NCBI GenBank assembly: GCA_029243165.1
Contig: JAQWSN010000009.1
Coordinates: forward strand, 1 to 63,901
Direction of reading: 5' to 3'
Source of the DNA: Flavobacteriaceae bacterium
Lineage (GTDB): Bacteria; Bacteroidota; Bacteroidia; Flavobacteriales; Flavobacteriaceae
Length of the DNA: 63,901 bases
The notes below the pieces were generated by a model. It ran no database searches, was not told the origin of the DNA, and saw only the letters and a program-made list of their open reading frames with translations. The position numbers were made by a program, and so were the translations under genes. Each line of letters starts with the position of its first letter. The stretch's first letter is position 1. Below are positions 27,774 to 36,443 of the stretch, in pieces.

Positions 27774-29056
27774 TACTCTTGAATAGCTTTAACTAAAAAT
27801 AAACCTGATTCTATGTCATTGATCGCAATAACTCCACTTTCAAAGTAAGGATAAACATTCCAAGCGCCATTAAAAGAGGCTCTGTTATTCGAAGGAAAAG
27901 TATCAAAAAATCCTATTTCTTCAATTTGTTTTTCATCGATCCCACTGATATCAAATACTCTAAGACCAGCGGTGTAACTTGCCATAAAAAACTGTTCTCC
28001 TTTGGTGTATCCGTTGTGGTCAATCGAATTTACATTTGCATAATAATTTAAATGAAGCTTGGGCGCTGAAATATCAGTCAAGTCAAATACTCTTGTAGAG
28101 GTCGGAGAACCCAAGTTTAATTCATCCAACTCATCACCAAGGAAAAAGTAACGGTGGTCTTCCGAAAGATACCCCTGATGGGTATATCCTCCATTTTCAT
28201 AAGAAATGGATTGAATCCACTCAGGGTTTTCCTTATCGCTTACATCAACAATGACCACCTTATTGTTCGCTCCTCCATCACTATTACTTCCAAAAAGAAG
28301 TTCTTTTCCTTGGTAATTTGTGTCAGGCCCCTGATAAATCACAATTTGAGCATCATGGGTGTACGCAGCCGTTTCGAAGCCTCCAACTAAAACAGGGTTT
28401 TTAGGGTCGTTAATATCAATAAAAACGGGGCCTCCTTCATAAAGCGCTGATCCAATGACGTATGCAAATCCCGTTTCTTCGTTAATGGCAATGTTGTGTG
28501 CATTTCCAAAATCTCTCATTCTGGCATCTGCAATAAAAGTTTGTGGCTCTTCAAGACCTCTCAAGCGGGTTAAATCGAAAACCTGCATCCCATGGTCTGG
28601 AGCTTCACTTACAATAAAGGCGTGATTGTTAAATACTTTGACATCTCGCCAGGCACTCGGACTGCTCGCTGTGGGTAATTTACCCAAATAAAGAGGGGCT
28701 TCAGGATCTTCAATTGAAATGAATGCTGTACCATCATCCAAACCATTGAGTACATATTCTATCCCTGTTTCAGGATCGGTCCAACCCCAATTATCATTTG
28801 CAGAACTACTATTAAATTGACCCAGTGAGATCCTAGAGAGAAGATTAAATCCTTTACAAGGATATGTTCCAGCCATTCCATTTTCGCAAGGAGTAAAGGA
28901 AACTGTTAATTCAGTATCTGTATCTGTAGAATTCGTTGAACTCGATGACACCGAATTATCGGTACTGGGGTCAATTTTAGATGAATCAACTGGCTCCTCT
29001 TTGGTACAACTTAAAAACAAAAAAAGGAATAGAATTTTAAGGGCAACAAATCGCAT
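27773..29056 (-). CDS. LVIVD-repeat / choice-of-anchor B family lipoprotein
   Basis: A 427-residue protein with a lipoprotein signal (MRFVALKILFLFLFLSC) and then TKEEP, followed by a Ser/Thr/Asp-rich linker. The globular part has LVIVD-like strands such as GTAFISIEDPEAPLYLGKL, HGMQVFDLTRL, GPVFIDINDPKNPVLVGGF, KVVIVDVSDKENPEW and GLRVFDISGID, as in choice-of-anchor B proteins. Start ATG 29056 is preferred over an upstream in-frame start at 29110 because it gives a clean lipobox. Repeats of this kind form a beta-propeller; the function is unknown. It is the first gene of a pair with the seven-repeat lipoprotein. Confidence 0.85.
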   Translation of the reverse strand: MRFVALKILFLFLFLSCTKEEPVDSSKIDPSTDNSVSSSSTNSTDTDTELTVSFTPCENGMAGTYPCKGFNLLSRISLGQFNSSSANDNWGWTDPETGIEYVLNGLDDGTAFISIEDPEAPLYLGKLPTASSPSAWRDVKVFNNHAFIVSEAPDHGMQVFDLTRLRGLEEPQTFIADARMRDFGNAHNIAINEETGFAYVIGSALYEGGPVFIDINDPKNPVLVGGFETAAYTHDAQIVIYQGPDTNYQGKELLFGSNSDGGANNKVVIVDVSDKENPEWIQSISYENGGYTHQGYLSEDHRYFFLGDELDELNLGSPTSTRVFDLTDISAPKLHLNYYANVNSIDHNGYTKGEQFFMASYTAGLRVFDISGIDEKQIEEIGFFDTFPSNNRASFNGAWNVYPYFESGVIAINDIESGLFLVKAIQE

Positions 29057-29125
29057 TGGAATTTTTTTTAAAATTACTAAAAAAACATATGGCTTGTAAA
29101 GCTTTAACATTTTACAAGGGTTCCT

Positions 29126-29133
29126 TACTTTTG
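29126..29133 (+). promoter_or_regulatory. Candidate -7 promoter box for thiL
   Basis: TACTTTTG matches TAnnTTTG and ends 4 bases before the ATG of thiL, implying a transcript with almost no leader. A TTG at the expected -33 distance is not seen. Confidence 0.45.
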
Positions 29134-29137
29134 ACCC

Positions 29138-30193
29138 ATGTTTGAAGATAAAAATACATCAAAAACTCCTTTAGGAAATCTGGGAGAGTTTGCCTTAATT
29201 GATCACCTGACACAATCGGTGAAACTTCACAATAAATCAAGTGTTTTAGGAATTGGTGACGATGCGGCAATTATTGAGCATTCCAAGCACCAGACCTTAA
29301 TCAGCACCGACTTGTTAATCGAAGGAATTCATTTTGATTTGAGTTACATGCCTCTAAAACATTTGGGTTACAAAGCTGTGATGGTGAATCTGTCTGACAT
29401 TTATGCAATGAATGCTAGACCAACACAAATAACGATCTCCTTGGCGGTTTCAAATCGATTTACCCTAGAAGCATTGGAAGAATTGTATGAGGGAATTAAT
29501 CTCGCCTGCCGTAATTACAAGGTTGACCTAGTTGGAGGAGATACAACCAGCAGTACCGCTGGTCTAATGCTTTCGGTTACTGCCCTTGGAAAGGCCTCAA
29601 AGAATAATATTGTAACTCGAGCGGGCGCAAAAGAAAATGATTTGTTGGTGGTTAGTGGAGACTTAGGCGCTGCTTACACAGGTCTTCAGGTTTTGGAGCG
29701 TGAAAAAGCTGTGTTTAAAGTTAATCCAAATTCTCAACCCGATTTAACATCCTACAGCTACAGCATAGAGCGTCAGCTCAAACCTGAAGCTAGAAAGGAT
29801 ATTATTGATTTATTGGATGAATTGAAAATTATTCCTACATCAATGATTGATATCAGTGACGGACTCTCTTCAGAAGTATTTCACCTTGCAAAATCCTCTC
29901 ATGTCGGTTTCCATCTTTTTGAAGAAAAATTACCTGTAGATCCTGAGGTAAACCTAATTTGTGAGGAATTTAAGTTCAATTCTACCACAGCTATTTTAAA
30001 TGGAGGTGAGGATTACGAATTACTCTTTACAATTGCTCAAAAAGATTTTGAGCAAATCAAAAATCATCCTTTACTTACTGTTATTGGCCATGCCGTAGAT
30101 AAAAATGCTGGTTGTCAGCTTATTACGGGATTAGGACATCAAATCGAATTGACTGCGCAAGGCTGGCAATCATTTAAAGATAAAGAAAACTAG
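29138..30193 (+). CDS. thiL: Thiamine-monophosphate kinase
   Basis: A 351-residue ThiL of the PurM/AIR-synthase fold. The N-terminal VLGIGDDAAII holds the metal-binding aspartates; VMVNLSDIYAMNARP and LVGGDTTSS follow, and MIDISDGLSSEVFHLA plus LNGGEDYELLFT complete the active site. It phosphorylates thiamine phosphate to thiamine diphosphate. It ends tail-to-tail with the ZIP transporter gene, sharing 4 bases. It is separate from the thiamine uptake locus at 54.8-60.1 kb. Confidence 0.95.
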   Translation: MFEDKNTSKTPLGNLGEFALIDHLTQSVKLHNKSSVLGIGDDAAIIEHSKHQTLISTDLLIEGIHFDLSYMPLKHLGYKAVMVNLSDIYAMNARPTQITISLAVSNRFTLEALEELYEGINLACRNYKVDLVGGDTTSSTAGLMLSVTALGKASKNNIVTRAGAKENDLLVVSGDLGAAYTGLQVLEREKAVFKVNPNSQPDLTSYSYSIERQLKPEARKDIIDLLDELKIIPTSMIDISDGLSSEVFHLAKSSHVGFHLFEEKLPVDPEVNLICEEFKFNSTTAILNGGEDYELLFTIAQKDFEQIKNHPLLTVIGHAVDKNAGCQLITGLGHQIELTAQGWQSFKDKEN

Positions 30194-31005
30194 CCCAGGG
30201 CAACGTCTAAGGTCATCATCACAATAAATCCGCCAATAAAACCAAGAGTTGCAATATCCGTGTATTTGTCTTGCTGTGTTTCAGGAATTACCTCTTCAAC
30301 AACCACAAAAATCATAGCTCCAGCAGCAAATGCAAGTGCATAGGGTAAGAGTGGAGTGAAAAATGTAACCGCAACAGCTCCAATCACAGCTGCCACAGGC
30401 TCTACTATTGCAGAAAGCTGTCCGTACCAAAAACTTTTAAAACGACTGACTCCCTGCCTTCTCATTGGCATGGAAACCGCAATTCCCTCAGGAAAGTTTT
30501 GAATTCCAATCCCGATAGCCAATGCTACTGCTCCCGTTATGGATGCTTCAGGGATCCCCGCCGCAACACCTCCAAAGAGCACCCCAACAGCTAAACCCTC
30601 TGGAATATTATGTAACGTAATTGCTAAAACGAGTAAAGTGGTTCGATGCCATGGGGTCTTAATCCCTTCGCTTTCTTTAAAATTGATGTGGATATGTGGT
30701 AAAACTTTATCCAAACCAAAAATAAACATGGCTCCTAGAGCAAACCCAATTGCAGCTGGGATAACCTTTACGAATCCTTCTCCAGGACTCATTTCGATTC
30801 CTGGGGCCAATAAACTCCAAAAGCTAGCTGCAACCATGACACCCCCAGTAAAGCCAAGTAAACCATCTAGTAAAGCGCGATTCATACCTTTGACAAAAAA
30901 GACAAGTGAGGCGCCCAAAGCGGTAAGTCCCCAAGTAAACAAGGTTGCATAAAATGCACCCGTAACAGGGCTTATTGATTCAAAAAAATCTATGATTGTA
31001 TCCAA
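30190..31005 (-). CDS. ZIP-family metal transporter
   Basis: A 271-residue membrane protein with about eight helices. The ZIP signature is in helix 4, ITLHNIPEGLAVGVLFGG, and helix 5, GIGIQNFPEGIAVSMP, with His/Asn and Glu metal ligands. It imports a divalent metal such as zinc or iron into the cytoplasm. The start is uncertain: the frame is open to a TTG at 31035, but a TATTTTTG promoter box lies at 31018-31025, inside that extension. I therefore prefer the TTG at 31005, giving DTIIDFFESISPVTGA as the N-terminus. Confidence 0.88.
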   Translation of the reverse strand: MDTIIDFFESISPVTGAFYATLFTWGLTALGASLVFFVKGMNRALLDGLLGFTGGVMVAASFWSLLAPGIEMSPGEGFVKVIPAAIGFALGAMFIFGLDKVLPHIHINFKESEGIKTPWHRTTLLVLAITLHNIPEGLAVGVLFGGVAAGIPEASITGAVALAIGIGIQNFPEGIAVSMPMRRQGVSRFKSFWYGQLSAIVEPVAAVIGAVAVTFFTPLLPYALAFAAGAMIFVVVEEVIPETQQDKYTDIATLGFIGGFIVMMTLDVALG

Positions 31006-31017
31006 AATTTTTTTTGA

Positions 31018-31025
31018 CAAAAATA
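31018..31025 (-). promoter_or_regulatory. Candidate -7 promoter box of the ZIP transporter gene
   Basis: On the minus strand this reads TATTTTTG, a TAnnTTTG match 12 bases before the TTG start at 31005. It would lie inside the coding region if the longer frame from 31035 were used, which argues for the shorter start. Confidence 0.4.
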
Positions 31026-31088
31026 AAGACTTCAAAGGAATAATAGTACAGTTCAGCCCGATTTAATTACTTTTACCTTGAGTTGTTT

Positions 31089-32243
31089 ATGAAAGAAGCA
31101 AAATTTGACTTTATCATTTGCGGAGGGGGAGCTGCAGGCTTGCTTTTACTAAAAGCAATGCAAGAGGATACTTTCTTTTCTGAAAAAAAGATCCTACTCA
31201 TCGAAAAAGAACTCAAAAACAGCAACGACAGGACCTGGTCGTTTTGGGAAAAAAGGCAGGGTAATTTTGATGATTTAATTTTCCAAACGTGGGACGAAGC
31301 GGGCTTCATTAGTTCGGAAAAAAGCCAGTACTTTGAACTAGCTCCTTACCAATACAAAATGCTCCGCTCCGCTGCCTTTTACAAAAAATACTTTCCTTCA
31401 TTTACCGATTCAAAAAACGTTCATGTCCTCAATGCTAACGTACAAAAACTAGAATCAGAATTGGAAAATACAAAGGTGGTAACCGATCAAGGAGTTTTTA
31501 CTGCTCCTAGAGTATTCAGTAGTTTATTTGATCCAAAGGCATTGCTTTCCCAATCAAAATACCCTGTGCTCAAGCAACATTTTATCGGTTGGTTTGTCAA
31601 AGCACCAAAGGGGAGTTTTGATCCAAATAAAATCCTGTTTATGGATTTTAACATCCCTCAACATCAGCAGACTCGATTTTTGTATCTACTCCCTCAAGAC
31701 GATCAACATGCATTAATAGAGTACACCTTGTTTTCAAAAGAACTATTGGCCGTTGAAGAATACGAGGATGGAATAAAAAAATACTTGGATAAAATTGGAA
31801 TAACAGATTACCTCATAGAAGAAAAAGAGCAAGGCAACATTCCCATGAGTTGTTTTCCATTCAGTCAGTCCAATACCACTTCGCTGCTTCACATTGGAAC
31901 GGCTGGAGGCTGGACCAAAGCCAGCACAGGATTTACTTTTAAAAATACCGTCAGACAAATCAATCGATTGATTCCTTTTTTGAAGACAGGAAAACCGATG
32001 ACAGCCTTTAGTCAAAAAAATCGATTTTGGTTTTATGACCTACTCTTTTTAGATGTTTTGGATCAATACAATGCTTACGGTAGCGAACTTTTTATTCGCA
32101 TGTTTGACAAAAATCCTCCTATCAGAATTTTCCGTTTTTTAGACGAAAAGACTTCTCTCAGAGAAGAAATTTTAGTTCTTTCTTCCTTTTCATTCAAACA
32201 AATCGGATGGTTTTTAACCGCCTTTTTCAAAAGGTTATTTTAG
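31089..32243 (+). CDS. crtY: Lycopene cyclase (CrtY/CrtL type)
   Basis: A 384-residue FAD/NAD-binding protein of the lycopene beta-cyclase family. The dinucleotide motif DFIICGGGAAGLLLL is at the N-terminus, SNDRTWSFWEK is a family hallmark, and IGTAGGWTKASTGFTF near residue 270 is the conserved cyclase segment. It cyclises the ends of lycopene to beta-carotene at the inner membrane, so the cell is probably a carotenoid producer with yellow pigment. It starts with ATG 31089 and converges with the prenyl-diphosphate synthase gene, sharing 4 bases at the stops. Phytoene synthase and desaturase genes are not in this window. Confidence 0.93.
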   Translation: MKEAKFDFIICGGGAAGLLLLKAMQEDTFFSEKKILLIEKELKNSNDRTWSFWEKRQGNFDDLIFQTWDEAGFISSEKSQYFELAPYQYKMLRSAAFYKKYFPSFTDSKNVHVLNANVQKLESELENTKVVTDQGVFTAPRVFSSLFDPKALLSQSKYPVLKQHFIGWFVKAPKGSFDPNKILFMDFNIPQHQQTRFLYLLPQDDQHALIEYTLFSKELLAVEEYEDGIKKYLDKIGITDYLIEEKEQGNIPMSCFPFSQSNTTSLLHIGTAGGWTKASTGFTFKNTVRQINRLIPFLKTGKPMTAFSQKNRFWFYDLLFLDVLDQYNAYGSELFIRMFDKNPPIRIFRFLDEKTSLREEILVLSSFSFKQIGWFLTAFFKRLF

Positions 32244-33208
32244 AATTTTCTTTGCATTAACTGATTTGCAAAATCAATTAAAACTGTACTGGCTTCATGA
32301 TTTAATGATAAGGATTCCAGTGTATTAAATGCTTTTTGAGTGTAATTTTGCATCAGTTTTTGACTGGCCTCTGCGGCACCTGTTACAAGAAAATGATCTT
32401 TTACTGCTGAAATTTTATCTTCAGTAGAAAATGCCTCACTAGTTTTAAACCAGTGTTTTAATTGAGCTTTTTGGTCGTCAGAGCCCATCATCAGTGCTTT
32501 GTGATACAAGATGGTTTTTTTATTTTCGATAATGTCTCCTCCTACTTGTTTCCCAAAGGTTTCTGGATTACCAAAAGCATCTAAATAATCATCTTGTATT
32601 TGAAAAGCCATCCCAAGAAAGATCCCAAAATCATAAATTTTTTGAGCTTCTGCTTCATCTTTCTCTGCGACATAAGCTCCCATTTTAAGTGCACATCCAA
32701 CCAAAACTGCCGTTTTAAGTCGAATCATTTCTAAATACGCATCAATGGTTGTTTCGTTCTGACTTTCAAAATCAACATCGTACTGCTGACCTTCACAAAC
32801 TTCAATGGCTGTTTGGCTTAAAAGACGTGTTAGTTTTCCAAATAGCAGATTAGGGTAAGCTTCTAAGGCTTGATACGCTTGAACAAGCATGGCATCTCCA
32901 GAGAGAATTCCAGTGTTAATATCCCACTTGGTATGAACCGTTTTATGCCCTCTTCGCAATGGAGCCTCATCCATGATATCGTCATGCATAAGTGTAAAAT
33001 TGTGAAACAATTCAACTGAAAGTGCAGCTGGAAGGCTTTCTTTCATTTTTCCTTGATACAAATCTGTGGCCATAAGCGTAAGCATAGGGCGTATGCGCTT
33101 TCCTCCTAAATTAAGAAGATAGTCAATGGGCTCGTACAAACCTGCGGGAGTTTCCTTTTTGTAAACGGAATGAAGGTAATTTAGAAACTGTTCGCTGTAG
33201 TATGACAT
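32240..33208 (-). CDS. Polyprenyl (probably geranylgeranyl) diphosphate synthase
   Basis: A 322-residue trans-isoprenyl diphosphate synthase. GGKRIRPML (35-43), the first Asp-rich motif DDIMD (76-80) and the second DDYLD (206-210) are intact. Phe71 lies five residues before the first motif, and there is no two-residue insertion in it, a pattern seen in short-chain enzymes that stop near C20; a C15 or C20 product is therefore expected. Its neighbour is lycopene cyclase, whose precursor comes from geranylgeranyl diphosphate, which supports the C20 reading. Confidence 0.9.
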   Translation of the reverse strand: MSYYSEQFLNYLHSVYKKETPAGLYEPIDYLLNLGGKRIRPMLTLMATDLYQGKMKESLPAALSVELFHNFTLMHDDIMDEAPLRRGHKTVHTKWDINTGILSGDAMLVQAYQALEAYPNLLFGKLTRLLSQTAIEVCEGQQYDVDFESQNETTIDAYLEMIRLKTAVLVGCALKMGAYVAEKDEAEAQKIYDFGIFLGMAFQIQDDYLDAFGNPETFGKQVGGDIIENKKTILYHKALMMGSDDQKAQLKHWFKTSEAFSTEDKISAVKDHFLVTGAAEASQKLMQNYTQKAFNTLESLSLNHEASTVLIDFANQLMQRKF

Positions 33209-33262
33209 TTAATGGTTTTTTTGTAAAAATAAACTTAATCATTATTTTAAAAAAGAAACTTT

Positions 33263-33303
33263 GGAAACTTTTGTTGTTTTTTTAGTTTCCTTTACTACCT
33301 TTG
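33263..33303 (+). promoter_or_regulatory. Promoter of the efflux operon with an inverted repeat, likely TetR operator
   Basis: A -7 box TACCTTTG (33296-33303) lies 19 bases after a TTG at 33274-33276 that can serve as -33 box. The -33 region sits inside an inverted repeat, GGAAACT at 33263-33269 and AGTTTCC at 33284-33290, 28 bases end to end. This placement suits a TetR-type repressor that blocks polymerase, and the first gene downstream encodes one. Confidence 0.6.
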
Positions 33304-33316
33304 CAAAAAAAAAGAA

Positions 33317-33922
33317 ATGAAAGATGAAATTGTAAACCAGGCAATAAGCCTTTTTTTACAATATGGGTTTAAAAGTGTAACTATGGACGAAATTGCCCAA
33401 CACATAGGCATCTCAAAAAAGACAATCTATGCTCACTTTTCAAATAAGGAAGCCCTAGTTGAAGAAGCAAGCTTTTTTCACTTCAATCGCATCATAGAGA
33501 ACATTCAAAATATTTCCAAACAAGCTAAGGATCCAATCATTGAATTGTATCAATTGAAAAGGGAAGCACTAAAACACCTTTCGAATGAACAAAATTCTCC
33601 GCAATACCAACTTCAAAAATATTATCCTTCACTGTATGCCAAAGTCAAATTTAAGGAATTTGAAATCCTGAATGATTCTTTTTCAAATAGCCTCATTAAA
33701 GGAATAGAAACAGGGCTTTTTAGAAGCGATATCAAAGTAGATTTTATTACTCGAATTTACTTTAATGGAATTAAAGGAGTCACAGACATTGAATTATTCC
33801 CTATTGATCGATATAAAATTGACCAATTATTAATTGACTTTTCGGAATACCATCTACGTGCGATTTGCACTCCTTTAGGCTTGGAAAAACTAAAAAATTA
33901 TAAAAAAGAACTCAACCTATGA
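33317..33922 (+). CDS. TetR/AcrR-family transcriptional regulator
   Basis: A 201-residue regulator. The helix-turn-helix is at residues about 18-48: FKSVTMDEIAQHIGISKKTIY, then AHFSNKEALVEE. The C-terminal ligand domain has no recognised signature. It is the first gene of the RND efflux operon, overlapping the TolC-like gene by 4 bases, and most likely represses its own operon through the inverted repeat in the promoter. Confidence 0.93.
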   Translation: MKDEIVNQAISLFLQYGFKSVTMDEIAQHIGISKKTIYAHFSNKEALVEEASFFHFNRIIENIQNISKQAKDPIIELYQLKREALKHLSNEQNSPQYQLQKYYPSLYAKVKFKEFEILNDSFSNSLIKGIETGLFRSDIKVDFITRIYFNGIKGVTDIELFPIDRYKIDQLLIDFSEYHLRAICTPLGLEKLKNYKKELNL

Positions 33923-35265
33923 AAACCAACCTCAAGCTACTAATGCTCTTGATGTTATGCTTTAATCAAATCATTGCTCAAGATCTGCCCAAACGTGTTA
34001 CATTAGAACAGGCCGTTACTTTCGGACAAGAAAACAACCGACAAATACTGAACGCAAGTCGAGAGGTACAACGTGCTTACAAGGAACGCTGGAGCACCAT
34101 AGCCATTGGCTTACCACAGATAAGCGCAAGCGCCAATTACCAAAACTTCCTTGAACTCCCAACCTCTTTGATCCCTGCTCAATTTTTTGGTGGAAAAGAA
34201 GGCGAGTTTGCTGAAGTACAGTTTGGAACACCACAAACTATGGATGGTGGAGTAACTCTTCAGCAATTGTTATTTGACGGTTCCTACATTGTGGGGTTGG
34301 AAGCTTCAAAAGTTTATCTGGATATTTCAAAAAATATTCTTGAAAAAACAGCCTTAGAAATTAAAAAAAATATTGTGTCAACCTACAGCTCTGTTCTTCT
34401 CATTGAAGAAAACATTCTCTTCTTAGAAAAAAACAAAACCAACCTGAGTGCAAACCTCGAGGAGGTAAGAATCTTGTACAGAAACGGCTTTGACGAAGAA
34501 GAAAGTGTGGAACAACTTCGCTTAACACTATCAGGGGTTGAAACACAACTTCGTTATGCTCAAAACACAAAAAACATCACATTGGACATGTTGAAACTCC
34601 TTATGGGATTTCCAACTGAGTCTCCTCTGGAGCTTGTAGATAATTTAGAAGCACTTACTACCGAAGGGCTTTTTGATGAAAAATTTGAATCCGATTCAAG
34701 TCTAGACAACAACATTGACATCAAAATTGCATCCAGCAACTTGAAATCTGAAAGTTTGTTGTACAAATACGAAAAATCAAAAAACCTCCCTCGACTGGCT
34801 GCTTTCCTCAGTGGAAATTACACAGGGAATAGTCAAACATTCTCCTTTGTAAATTCCGATCAGAAGTGGTTTGGTGCTGCACTTGTTGGTGTCAATTTAC
34901 AAATTCCCATTTTTAGTTCTTTTAAGCGAAGAGCACAAACACAAAAAGCCAAAATCGCCGTTGAACAAGCAGAAACAACATTAGAAGAAACGCAAGAGCG
35001 TATCAATATTGAATTTCAAGCAGCCTTAAACGAATATGAATTGGCCGTAGAAACGTATTTCACAAATAAGGAAAACTTGGCACTAGCAAACCGAATTGAA
35101 CAAAAAAATCAATCGAAATACTTTGAAGGAATGGCAAGTTCTTTTGAACTCCGTCAAGCACAATTGCAGCTCTACAGCGCCCAGAACAATTACATATCAG
35201 CCATTCAAAATGTCATTCAGAAAAAATTGAATTTAGAAACACTACTTAACACCACAGATCAATGA
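33919..35265 (+). CDS. TolC-family outer-membrane efflux protein
   Basis: A 448-residue protein with a signal peptide (cleavage near IIAQ) and the two TolC repeats. Long helical stretches (for example residues 340-440) contain the NYISAIQNVIQKKLNLETLL pattern typical of TolC ends. It forms the outer-membrane channel of the tripartite pump. It overlaps the genes on both sides by 4 bases. Confidence 0.92.
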   Translation: MKTNLKLLMLLMLCFNQIIAQDLPKRVTLEQAVTFGQENNRQILNASREVQRAYKERWSTIAIGLPQISASANYQNFLELPTSLIPAQFFGGKEGEFAEVQFGTPQTMDGGVTLQQLLFDGSYIVGLEASKVYLDISKNILEKTALEIKKNIVSTYSSVLLIEENILFLEKNKTNLSANLEEVRILYRNGFDEEESVEQLRLTLSGVETQLRYAQNTKNITLDMLKLLMGFPTESPLELVDNLEALTTEGLFDEKFESDSSLDNNIDIKIASSNLKSESLLYKYEKSKNLPRLAAFLSGNYTGNSQTFSFVNSDQKWFGAALVGVNLQIPIFSSFKRRAQTQKAKIAVEQAETTLEETQERINIEFQAALNEYELAVETYFTNKENLALANRIEQKNQSKYFEGMASSFELRQAQLQLYSAQNNYISAIQNVIQKKLNLETLLNTTDQ

Positions 35266-36431
35266 AAAAAGCAATCCTTTTAATCAGTCTCTCTTTAGTA
35301 TTGTCCAGTTGTGGGCAAGGTACAGAAATGGAACAAGGCAAAAGTACTTCCTCCAACAGTCTGGAATCCTTACAAGCACAAAAAACCAAATTAACGGAAC
35401 AAATCAACTCCGCTACTTTGAAGCTTGAGGAAGTAAACGCTGCTATTGATAAAATCTCAGTCAACGAAAAACGTGTTTTGGTAACGGCGTTTCCTCTTGA
35501 AGCTGTGGATTTCAAACATACCATAGAAGTTCAGGCCAATATTAAAACTCGACAAAACCTAGACCTTTATCCTGAATTCGGAGGAAAACTTGATCGTATT
35601 TACGTTAAGGAAGGACAACTCGTTAGTAAGGGTGCGTTACTTGCTAAAGTAGATGATGCTGGACTTCAAGAACAAATGGAGCAAATTAAACTTCAATTGG
35701 ATTTAGCAAAAACTACTTTCGAGAGAACTGAACGTTTGTGGAATCAAAAAATTGGTTCTGAAATGATGTATCTAGAAGCTAAAACACGCTATGAAGCCCA
35801 AGAAAAGCAATTGGCACAAATGAAGCGTCAACTTGCTAAGACTAAAATTTACGCTCCTTTTAGTGGTACAATAGATCAACTATTTACAAATCAGGGAGCC
35901 AATGTAGCGCCAGGGGTTACACCCATTCTTCGAATTGTCAATCTAAAAAGTATGTATGTTGAAGCCGATGTCCCTGAGAACTACTTGACTTTTATTGTCA
36001 AAGGAAGCCAAGCACTTGTCGAAATTCCTGTACTAGGACAAATACAAAGTACCCTGATTCGCCAAACCGGGAATTACATCCAGCCAAGCAATCGGACCTT
36101 CAGAATAGAAGCTCCTCTAGAAAATCCGAATAGGGAAATTAAACCCAATTTAAATGCAAAATTGAGTGTTATCGATTACTCGAACCCTAAGGCTCTAATG
36201 ATTCCTAGAAGAATTCTCAGAGCCAATTCAAAAGGGCAAGATTATGTATTTGTTTTAGCTAAACCTGAAGGTGAAAATAAATTTGTTGCAACACAACGTT
36301 TTGTTCAATTGGGGAAAACGAAGAACGAAATGATTGAAATAACTAAAGGTGTTTCCGAGGGTGACTTACTCATCGATGAGGGGGTTGGCTTCCTAGAGCC
36401 CAATCAGAAAGTTAAACGAATCGAGCAATAA
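35262..36431 (+). CDS. RND efflux periplasmic adaptor (HlyD/MFP family) lipoprotein
   Basis: A 389-residue adaptor with a lipoprotein signal (SLSLVLSSC). A coiled-coil (residues about 28-63) precedes the lipoyl half-motif EFGGKLDRIYVKEGQLVSKG; the second half is AKTKIYAPFSGTIDQLFTNQ, followed by a beta-barrel and membrane-proximal domain. It links the inner-membrane pump to the TolC-like channel. Twelve bases separate it from the pump gene. Confidence 0.94.
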   Translation: MKKAILLISLSLVLSSCGQGTEMEQGKSTSSNSLESLQAQKTKLTEQINSATLKLEEVNAAIDKISVNEKRVLVTAFPLEAVDFKHTIEVQANIKTRQNLDLYPEFGGKLDRIYVKEGQLVSKGALLAKVDDAGLQEQMEQIKLQLDLAKTTFERTERLWNQKIGSEMMYLEAKTRYEAQEKQLAQMKRQLAKTKIYAPFSGTIDQLFTNQGANVAPGVTPILRIVNLKSMYVEADVPENYLTFIVKGSQALVEIPVLGQIQSTLIRQTGNYIQPSNRTFRIEAPLENPNREIKPNLNAKLSVIDYSNPKALMIPRRILRANSKGQDYVFVLAKPEGENKFVATQRFVQLGKTKNEMIEITKGVSEGDLLIDEGVGFLEPNQKVKRIEQ

Positions 36432-36443
36432 ACCTGACCTCAA

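Noticed and set aside
30539..30952. Plus-strand frame of 137 codons inside the ZIP transporter gene
   Set aside because: It mirrors the membrane-helix codons on the opposite strand and reads as Pro/Lys/Ala low complexity.
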